A DNA stretch of 11,143 nucleotides. Source: Dunaliella salina (taxonomy: Eukaryota; Chlorophyta; Chlorophyceae; Chlamydomonadales; Dunaliellaceae). The position numbers and the translations under genes are program-made. The stretch covers positions 51,767-62,909 of the forward strand of contig MU069857.1 of NCBI GenBank assembly GCA_002284615.2, written 5' to 3'. This document shows positions 6,992-11,143 of this stretch, piece by piece (within the stretch, counting starts at the first letter, position 1; each line of letters opens with the position of its first letter). Under the pieces are notes generated by a model. It had not been told where the DNA came from. It made no database searches and saw only the letters and a list, made by a program, of their open reading frames with translations.

Positions 6992-7012
6992 GTTTGTAAA
7001 CAGTTTCGGCAA
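6992..7012. repeat. Target-site duplication of LINE E/D, left copy
   Basis: Pairs with 8949-8968. Both read GTTTGTAA(A)CAGTT, then TCGGCAA or CCGGCAA: one single-base indel and one substitution across about 20 bp. The left copy directly abuts the T-rich 3' tail of E/D, as expected after target-primed reverse transcription. Confidence 0.75.
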
Positions 7013-7056
7013 AAGAAAAAAAAAGTCTACACAAGCCAGAGGCCGTGTGCATTAAG
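7013..7056 (-). other. LINE 3'-terminal motif and tail (copy E/D)
   Basis: Sense strand CTTAATGCACACGGCC, then TCTGGCTTGTGTAGAC, followed by T9 and CTTTT. It shares its ends with the motif at 6420-6460, while the middle differs as a compensating short stem (GCC/GGC). Confidence 0.6.
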
Positions 7057-7170
7057 GGAAGGTCCACTATCTAACAAGCTAGCAAGCTAGCAAGGAAGCA
7101 GTGGCCTCACCACAAGGCCCTCAAAACCTACACTAGACACAGCTAGCCTAGGAAAGAGCCAGAAACAGAA

Positions 7171-7368
7171 CTAGTGGGGATCTGGAGGGTTGCTGCTTGC
7201 CATGCCTCTTGACGCCCGAACTCTCCACTGCCGCATGCCCAGCAAACCCCCTCCCAGAAGACCCCTGGTAACAAAGAGCGTGTCTGGTGTTTTTGATAGT
7301 GGTTAATCTTTGGATGTCATGGTCCCTAAGCTCGGCTGCTAGTGATTTGGCTTTTTGTTTAGTTAGTC
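7171..7368 (-). pseudogene. LINE E/D C-terminal tail
   Basis: Minus strand L-T-K-Q-K-A-K-S-L-A-A-E-L-R-D-H-D-I-Q-R-L then N-T-R-H-A-L, matching D-H-Q-R-A-T-K-L-A-Q-Q-L-H-A-H-S-V-Q and R-R-A-I of LINE B. After a frameshift close to the end it finishes S-S-N-P-P-D-P-H-stop (stop 7171-7173), as LINE B does at 1087. The missing upstream codons (P-L-I-N-L-G) are at 8068-8085, on the far side of the 699-bp insertion, and join in frame once the insertion and one 7-bp duplicate are removed. Confidence 0.75.
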
Positions 7369-8067
7369 CAGGAGGGTAAAAAAAGAACAGTGGACGTCGT
7401 CACAAAAAGTTGGGCTGGAGGCTGAAAAGGACCACCCACCCCCCCACCCCCCCTAATACTCCTCCCCTTGGGCCAAAAAGGGTACCAATCTGCTCCTTTT
7501 AAAATTCCCTATCCATCTGCATACTTAAGGAAGTGAAAGATTGACTTGGAGCAGAGTTATGGGGCAAAAACTAAGGAGCGGACGCCTATGCAAGCCTGCC
7601 CTTCTGGGCACCCACAACTGGCCTGCAAGTCCTCTAAATAGCCTTCTGACTTCGCTGTGCAAGGAATTATTATACATTGCCACTACCATGAAAGTTTGGA
7701 TTTGTTTGCTGCATGCTTGCCTTCGCACCCCCCGCAACCCACACCCATGCCCATGTGGCATTGACTCTATTCCATGCACAGAGACCCCCCAATTTGCCCA
7801 ATTTCCTCAAAGAGGGTGCCCATGGACAGTTCTCGAGCTCAGGATTCCGAAAATATATTTAGAATTTCGAGAAAGTGCCCCAGAAAAATTCTGGAGGGGG
7901 GGTCCCAAAAACTCGAAACCCCCCTGAGGGACCACCCACCAACGACCCTCTCCGATTGGACTCATACATATATCATTCGAATCCTCTCGATCTCAGGATT
8001 CCGAATATATAGTTTTTATGTGGTTTTGGTGATGACGTCCAAAAGTTATGCTCACTGGTGCCTCCTG
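7369..8067. mobile_element. 699-bp non-autonomous DNA-transposon-like insertion with TIRs and 7-bp TSD
   Basis: It is flanked by GTTAGTC at 7362-7368 and 8068-8074. The ends are inverted: CAGGAGG at the left, CCTCCTG at the right. A second inverted block lies just inside: TGGACGTCGTCAC at 7391-7403 against GTGATGACGTCCA at 8029-8041, giving imperfect terminal inverted repeats of about 43 bp. Internally there are two direct repeats: TCTCGA(G/T)CTCAGGATTCCG at 7831 and 7985, and GGACCACCCACC at 7429 and 7929. There is also a C-rich tract (7435-7453). No transposase is seen. A hAT-like class is conceivable from the CAG start and a duplication near 8 bp, but the shared duplication is 7 bp unless the terminal C is counted, so I leave it unclassified. 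Confidence 0.75.
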
Positions 8068-8723
8068 GTTAGTCCCAAATTTATAAGGGGTGTGATTGTA
8101 AACTCATTGTAAATGGTACCAGCCACACCAATTAGGATGATGTGTAAAGTCACTTTGTCAATCCTGTTTGGATTTCTGGAGTTGTGGGTTTTAAGTCTGG
8201 TTATGGTGTGAGAATGTTGGGTCACTGCACATTCAAGAGTGATGAAGGGGTTTGTGTCAGGACAGAATTGTAGTTTAACAAGATGTATGTCCCTGTCTTG
8301 AGGAGGGATCTTGGAAGGATCAAGGTGAATTTGTCTGCCTGGAAGAGGGCGCACGAAGATAGCATCAGGGTGGGTTTGGTGTCGGGCAGGGGAGCAACTA
8401 CCATTAGGGAAAACCCAGTCTGGAATAGCTCTTGATTTGTTTTCAGGGACCTGTAAGCCCTGCTCCAGGAGCCTCTCGTTACTGCAGCCATTCATGCCAA
8501 TGAAGGATGAGGCAGACCGGCCTTTACTGAGGACTTTCACACAAAGACGTAGGGCTGCATTGTGTCTGTTGGTGTGCTTCCCGCTCATTGTTGAGTTTGT
8601 ATACCTGAGGAGTATGTGGTCAATGTGGTCCATATCATCACAAAGTGGGCACCTTCCACTACTGGAAGAGTTGAATATGAAGGCATGACTCTGATTGCAT
8701 AGTGTATCCGTACGATACTTCAT
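8068..8723 (-). pseudogene. LINE E/D zinc knuckle and nuclease-like domain
   Basis: The longest intact stretch of this domain in the window. In the frame 8723-8052 (residue numbers from its first ATG): zinc knuckle C25, C28, H36, with Tyr41 where Cys is expected; R53-H54-N55; T-H-P-D-A-I-F-V with P-D at 119-120; H-L-V-K-L-Q-F-C-P-D-T at 147-157, where the E-I-K of other copies has become K-L-Q; I-L-I-G-V-A-G-T-I-Y-N at 196-206; then P-L-I-N-L-G-L-T. This copy keeps the first Asp but has lost the Glu and Lys, while copies B, F and G keep E-x-K. The last residues before 8052 are read from the 699-bp insertion, not from the LINE. Confidence 0.75.
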
Positions 8724-8738
8724 TATATTTATTTGCTG

Positions 8739-8939
8739 TTAAAGGGTAACCCTTGGATTTTTCCAGAAGGAATTGCTGATCTCTTTGTTTGCAAGTTGAG
8801 AGGCTGGGTTGCAAAATTCAGTACTTGTAATGGTAGTTAGTGGTATGGCATCGTTAAGTTTCTGCAATCTCTGGTAGTGGTAGCCGGAGGTGTCAGCAGA
8901 GCCAAGCTTGTGTTTTCTGTGCATGTGTGCTTTAACTTA
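8739..8939 (-). pseudogene. LINE E/D segment upstream of the zinc knuckle
   Basis: A minus frame with K-A-H-M-H-R-K-H-K-L-G-S-A-D...G-Y-H-Y, matching the S-H-M-H-S-K-H-K-L-G-Y-A-N...G-Y-Y-S-Y-Y block after RNase H in LINE B. It stops at 8739, and a frameshift leads to M-K-Y-R-T-D-T-L-C-N at 8723. The similarity begins right at the 5' truncation point near 8945, so RNase H was never part of this insertion. Confidence 0.65.
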
Positions 8940-8948
8940 AGTCTTTCA

Positions 8949-8968
8949 GTTTGTAACAGTTCCGGCAA
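8949..8968. repeat. Target-site duplication of LINE E/D, right copy
   Basis: Partner of 6992-7012. In the host element it encodes V-A-G-T-V, so E/D inserted into the conserved G-V-A-G-T-(I/V)-Y codons of LINE H/C. Confidence 0.75.
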
Positions 8969-9050
8969 CTCCAATTAGTATAGTACGTAACAAGACTCTC
9001 ATATTGCGAATCGTGCCTTTGAGGGTTTCTGCGCGCAGGCTTTCAATAGT
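8949..9050 (-). pseudogene. LINE H/C nuclease-like domain fragment
   Basis: Minus strand T-I-E-S-L-R-A-E-T-L-K-G-T-I-R-N-M-R-V-L-L-R-T-(I-L-I-G-V-A-G-T-V), aligning with R-L-E-S-L-C-T-K-I-L-Q-G-T-H-R-N-N-R-V-T-H-T in copy G. The open frame is uninterrupted until the E/D insertion. On its upstream side it meets the 3'-terminal motif of LINE G at 9051, so the part with the E-x-K motif is missing here. Confidence 0.65.
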
Positions 9051-9064
9051 GTCTGTGCTGGACA

Positions 9065-9147
9065 CAACCAGCGTGCATGAAAGAAAGACCCGCAACCAGC
9101 GTGCATGAAAGAAAGACTCACAACCAGCGTGCATGAAGAAAGACCCC
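9065..9147. repeat. 28-bp minisatellite, three copies, in the LINE G 3' UTR
   Basis: CAACCAGCGTGCATGAAAGA, then AAGAC plus 3 bases, starts at 9065, 9093 and 9121; the third copy lacks one A. The copy nearest the element's end overlaps its 3'-terminal motif (9051-9078), so part of the LINE 3' end itself was tandemly amplified. Confidence 0.85.
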
Positions 9148-9199
9148 GCTGGCACTGACAGTGAGTTCCGCCAATGGAGGCTAACTATGAGCAGCCCAG

Positions 9200-10015
9200 C
9201 TAATGTGGACCCGGCAAGTTGTCGGCCATCCGTCCAGCTGCGCACTTCGCTGTCCTGTGCGCAGCCCGCCCTGTAGCCCTTTTCCCCCAAACCCCCATTT
9301 GTTGGGTTGCTGAATTGAATGGCATGTTTGGTGTTGTTGATTGCTCAGGCCTTGCAACATGATAGTGAAGTTTGGTTGCAGTTTTGAGGGCTTTATCGTT
9401 TGTAAGGCCAAGTTTGCAGAGAGGATCAATTATGCATGGGTTGTAGATTGTCCCAGAAATTCCAATTAGTATGGTATGTGTGACTCTGTTATTGCGGTGT
9501 GTGCCCTGAAGAATCTTTGTGCATAGGCTCTCTAGCCTGTGTTTGTGTTGATGTTATGCAGTGTTGAGCTTTGTTCAGGTTTAGTCACCAAACCTGACAC
9601 GGTGTCAGAGCAAAATTTTATCTCAGTGGGGTAAAGATCTGTGATTCACATTCTGCACATGATATGTGGAGTCTCTGCCTTCAAGGGGCAAAACTAATGC
9701 CATTAGGGCGACTGAGTTCTGCATTTGGTGGTAGTCTGGATGGATACAGCCAATGTGGGATGTTTTGTTGGACACTGCATCTCATGGGGCAGCACCCGAT
9801 GACCCTCATATCAGCAGCTGCTCCATGAGGCAATGCTTGGCTTTGATTGTTAATGGAAGTTCAGGAATCCCTTTAAGAAGTAGATTTGGAAACAGGCTTT
9901 CCCCTTCCCACACTTTGGCATTCCATTAGGCAATGTACCTGGCTGGTGGGATGCCAGGAAGAGGAACAGAAGGCCTCCATTACCACTCTACTTGCGACAA
10001 AATATTTCACATGAA
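9200..10015 (-). pseudogene. LINE G zinc knuckle and nuclease-like domain
   Basis: Minus strand, several frames. F-C-S-S-S-W-H-P-T-S-Q-V-H-C-L-M-E-C-Q-S (about 9910-9975) has exactly the spacing of C-P-L-C-...-H-I-L-x-x-C-Q knuckles, with the second Cys changed to Ser. Then N-I-P-H-W-L-Y-P-S-R-L-P...S-R-P-N-G-I (about 9695-9770), where Asn replaces the P-D Asp. Then T-E-I-K-F-C-S-D-T (about 9601-9627). The last open frame (to stop 9200-9202) gives T-H-T-I-L-I-G-I-S-G-T-I-Y-N-P, D-P-L-C-K-L-G-L-T-N-D-K-A and A-A-G-R-M-A-D-N-L-P-G-P-H-stop. About 115 codons of that frame are uninterrupted. At least three frameshifts or stops lie upstream. Confidence 0.7.
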
Positions 10016-10149
10016 TTACTGCGCAGCATTTTGTGCCTACGTTTATCCAGTCACAATCTTCGGGTGGAAACCCAACGGCATCACGGGAATAGCACTCAGG
10101 TAAACACTATGCGCAAGAACAGGCATTCCAGCGCACGATTGAAGCTTTT

Positions 10150-10183
10150 GTGCGCACGAACGGGTCCTGTCGTTCGTGCGCAC
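10150..10183. repeat. Perfect 13-bp palindrome with 8-base loop
   Basis: GTGCGCACGAACG (10150-10162) and CGTTCGTGCGCAC (10171-10183) are exact reverse complements around GGTCCTGT. It overlaps the outer end of the large inverted repeat. Confidence 0.85.
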
Positions 10184-10464
10184 GATCCGTTGTTTGTGCG
10201 CTGAGGTAACAATGAAAGCTGCGCACGATTTTGTTTTCCAGCGCACGATTTGGTTTTCCAGCGCACAATTGCTTTCAAGCGCAGGACTTGCTTTCAAGCA
10301 CAGGAATTGCTTTCAAGCGCAGAATTTTTTTGTTTGTGCGCTGAATAGCAGAATCCAGCGCAAGAAAGCAATCGTGCGCTTGAAAACCAAATCGTGCAAT
10401 GGAAAACAAAATCGTGCGCAGTTTTCATTGTTACCTCAGCGCTTAAACAACGGATCGTGCGCAC
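10176..10464. repeat. Large inverted repeat, 101-bp arms
   Basis: Arm 10176-10276 matches the reverse complement of 10364-10464 over all 101 bases, with about 7 mismatches and no gap by my reading. The spacer is 87 bases (10277-10363). Both arms contain GCGCTGAGGTAACAATGAAA and repeated GCGCACGATT modules. The transcript of either strand could fold into a long hairpin. Confidence 0.85.
10271..10327. repeat. 19-bp tandem repeat, three copies
   Basis: GCTTTCAAGCGCAGGACTT and two variants start at 10271, 10290 and 10309, at the inner edge of the inverted-repeat arm and in the spacer. They belong to the same TTTCAAGCGC-centred module as the array at 10491. Confidence 0.75.
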
Positions 10465-10490
10465 AAAAGCTGGATACAGCGCAGGTTTTT

Positions 10491-10629
10491 TCCTTTCAGG
10501 TGCCCCATCGTCCTTCCAACCACTGCATTCTCCTTTCAAGCGCCCCATCATCCTTTCAAGCGCCCCATCGTCCTTTCAAGCGCTCCACCGTCCTTTCAAG
10601 CGCTGAATCGTCCTTCAAGCGCTGGATTC
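10491..10629. repeat. 20-bp tandem array, about seven units
   Basis: Units of the form TCCTTTCAAGCGCCCCATCG start at 10491, 10511, 10531, 10551, 10571, 10591 and 10611. Units 3-6 are closest to each other; units 1, 2 and 7 are diverged or one base short. The invariant core is TTTCAAGCGC. Confidence 0.85.
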
Positions 10630-10683
10630 TACTTTAGTGCGCACGATCCTTACTTCTTATTCTATTTTTGCTTTAGTCTGATA

Positions 10684-10737
10684 GGATTTGAAGCCTTGAC
10701 CTCATGCATCTTAAATTGGTTGCGAGCCACTCTACTA
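10684..10737 (-). other. Possible degenerate tRNA-like Pol III promoter
   Basis: On the minus strand TAGTAGAGTGG (10727-10737) fits the A-box pattern TRGYNNARNGG, and 32 bases on GCTTCAAATCC (10684-10694) fits the B box GGTTCRANTCC with one mismatch. The flanks do not form an acceptor stem, and the anticodon and T stems are poor, so this is not a working tRNA gene. A tRNA-derived SINE head or coincidence are the alternatives. Confidence 0.25.
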
Positions 10738-10805
10738 GCGCTTGGCGCGCATACCACACATGTTAATCTTTAAATTTATATTTTAAAAAATTGGCCCTGT
10801 CTTTG

Positions 10806-11143
10806 TTCAAGCGCACAAAAGCTGGATCGTGCGCACAAAAGCTGGATCCAGCGCACGATCCAGAAGAGGTCAGATTGGCACTGTCTCTGTTCAAGCGCAC
10901 AAAAGCTGGATCCAGCGCACGATCCAGAAGAGGTCAGATTGGCACTGTCTCTGTTCAAGCGCACAAAAGCTGGATCCAGCGCACAATCCAGAAGAGGTCA
11001 GATTGGCACTGTCTCTGTTCAAGCGCACAAAAGCTGGATCCAGCGCACAAAAGCTGGATCCAGCGCACAATCCAGAAGAGGTCAGATTGGCACTGTCATT
11101 GTTCAAGCGCACAAAATCTGGATCCAGCGCACAAAAGCTGGAT
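10806..11143. repeat. 64/84-bp satellite array running off the window
   Basis: Units begin TTCAAGCGCACAAAAGCTGG and end TTGGCACTGTCTCTG. Starts are 10806, 10890, 10954, 11018 and 11102; lengths are 84, 64, 64, 84 and at least 42. The 84-bp form has one extra 20-bp subunit (GCGCACAAAAGCTGGATC plus two bases). Units are nearly identical to each other, which points to recent amplification. Confidence 0.9.

Larger units (their letters stand above)
7013..8948 (-). mobile_element. LINE E/D: 5'-truncated element with TSD, split by a 699-bp insertion
   Basis: In the sense direction: a segment with K-A-H-M-H-R-K-H-K-L-G (8739-8939), a zinc knuckle and nuclease-like domain (8068-8723), the 699-bp insertion (7369-8067), the C-terminal tail (7171-7368) ending S-S-N-P-P-D-P-H-stop, then a 3' UTR with the CTTAATGCAC...GTGTAGAC motif and a T9CT4 tail (7011-7025). 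It is flanked by an approximately 20-bp target-site duplication (6992-7012 and 8949-8968), so both insertion boundaries are known. Without the insertion the element is about 1.24 kb and starts part-way through the protein, a typical truncated LINE insertion inside another LINE. Confidence 0.8.
6419..9050 (-). mobile_element. LINE H/C: oldest element of the nested stack (interrupted)
   Basis: One LINE 3' end is split into three pieces: 8949-9050 (I-E-S-L-R-A-E-T-L-K-G-T...I-L-I-G-V-A-G-T-V), 6992-7012 (the target copy G-T-V-Y) and 6419-6811 (Y-N-P-K-T-T-D-P-L-C-K-L-G to P-P-D-P-H-stop plus 3' UTR and T-rich tail). Between them lie the E/D LINE (7013-8948) and a 179-bp insert (6812-6990). Joined, the pieces follow the same order as the uninterrupted copy G. 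The 5' side is cut off at 9050, where the 3' end of LINE G begins. Confidence 0.7.
9051..10020 (-). mobile_element. LINE G: 3' remnant abutting LINE H/C
   Basis: Coding remnant 9200-10015 plus a 3' UTR of about 150 bases that ends at 9051 in the family's terminal motif (ATGCACGC.GG...TCCAG..AGAC) without a poly-T tail. All parts lie in the same order as in LINE B, and the subfamily is closer to H/C (shared D-P-L-C-K-L-G and A-A-G-R tail). The 5' limit is uncertain: similarity fades near 10020, before the repeat arrays. I found no target-site duplication. Confidence 0.65.

Noticed and set aside
7541..7927. 128-codon plus frame with a C-P-C-G-I-D block resembling an RT-associated zinc finger
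   Set aside because: It lies wholly within the 699-bp insertion, the match is one short motif, and its downstream half runs through C-rich low-complexity DNA. Not enough to call a gene.
9690..9780. An H-P-D-Y-H string in the minus strand of LINE G, first taken as the P-D motif
   Set aside because: A different frame gives N-I-P-H-W-L-Y-P...S-R-P-N-G-I, which aligns with LINE B and E over a longer stretch, so H-P-D-Y-H is an out-of-frame coincidence.
10043..10637. Several open frames of 60-150 codons in the right-hand repeats
   Set aside because: They run through repeat arrays on both strands, and their peptides simply mirror the repeat units.
10100..11143. CRISPR-like array
   Set aside because: Units are contiguous tandem repeats with no unique spacers of constant length, and the context is eukaryotic.

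Overview
The window looks like intergenic DNA from a eukaryotic nuclear genome. There is no operon-like gene packing and no intact long gene. Nearly everything recognisable is decayed non-LTR (LINE-type) retrotransposon, shorter insertions nested in it, and simple or satellite repeats. The retroelement proteins resemble ones I recall from large repeat-rich green-algal (prasinophyte, Cymbomonas-like) genomes. That assignment is a recollection I could not check.

Layout. 1-947: unclassified flank. 948-5700, minus strand: a 5'-truncated, frameshifted LINE copy ('B'). In transcription order it carries a PHD-like C4HC3 finger, a linker, an RNase H1 domain with all catalytic residues, a zinc-knuckle/RHN segment, and a C-terminal domain with RP(D)...E-I-K motifs like the restriction-like (PD-(D/E)XK) endonuclease of R2-type elements. 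It ends in a conserved 3' hairpin and a (TTTTC)n tail. Inside it, 2,093 bases occur twice in tandem, separated by a single N at 3286. This is most simply two overlapping contigs that were joined without merging. 5761-6190, plus strand: a 3' fragment of the same LINE family ('F'), head to head with B. 6419-9050, minus strand: a nested stack. The oldest element (H/C) is split by a second LINE copy (E/D, 7013-8948) flanked by a ~20-bp target-site duplication. E/D is itself split by a 699-bp insertion (7369-8067) with inverted ends and a 7-bp duplication. H/C also seems to hold a 179-bp SINE-like insert (6812-6990). 9051-10020, minus strand: a fourth LINE remnant ('G') with a 28-bp minisatellite in its 3' end. 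10130-11143: repeat-dense DNA built on ~20-bp modules with a GCGC core, including a large inverted repeat (101-bp arms) and a 64/84-bp satellite that runs off the window.

No gene here looks functional. The biological content is a LINE family whose C-terminal nuclease-like domain and 3' end can be compared across five independent copies in one window (B, F, H/C, E/D, G). The same window records a readable order of insertions. Removing the 699-bp insertion and one duplicate restores the E/D reading frame exactly, which is the strongest internal check on this reading.
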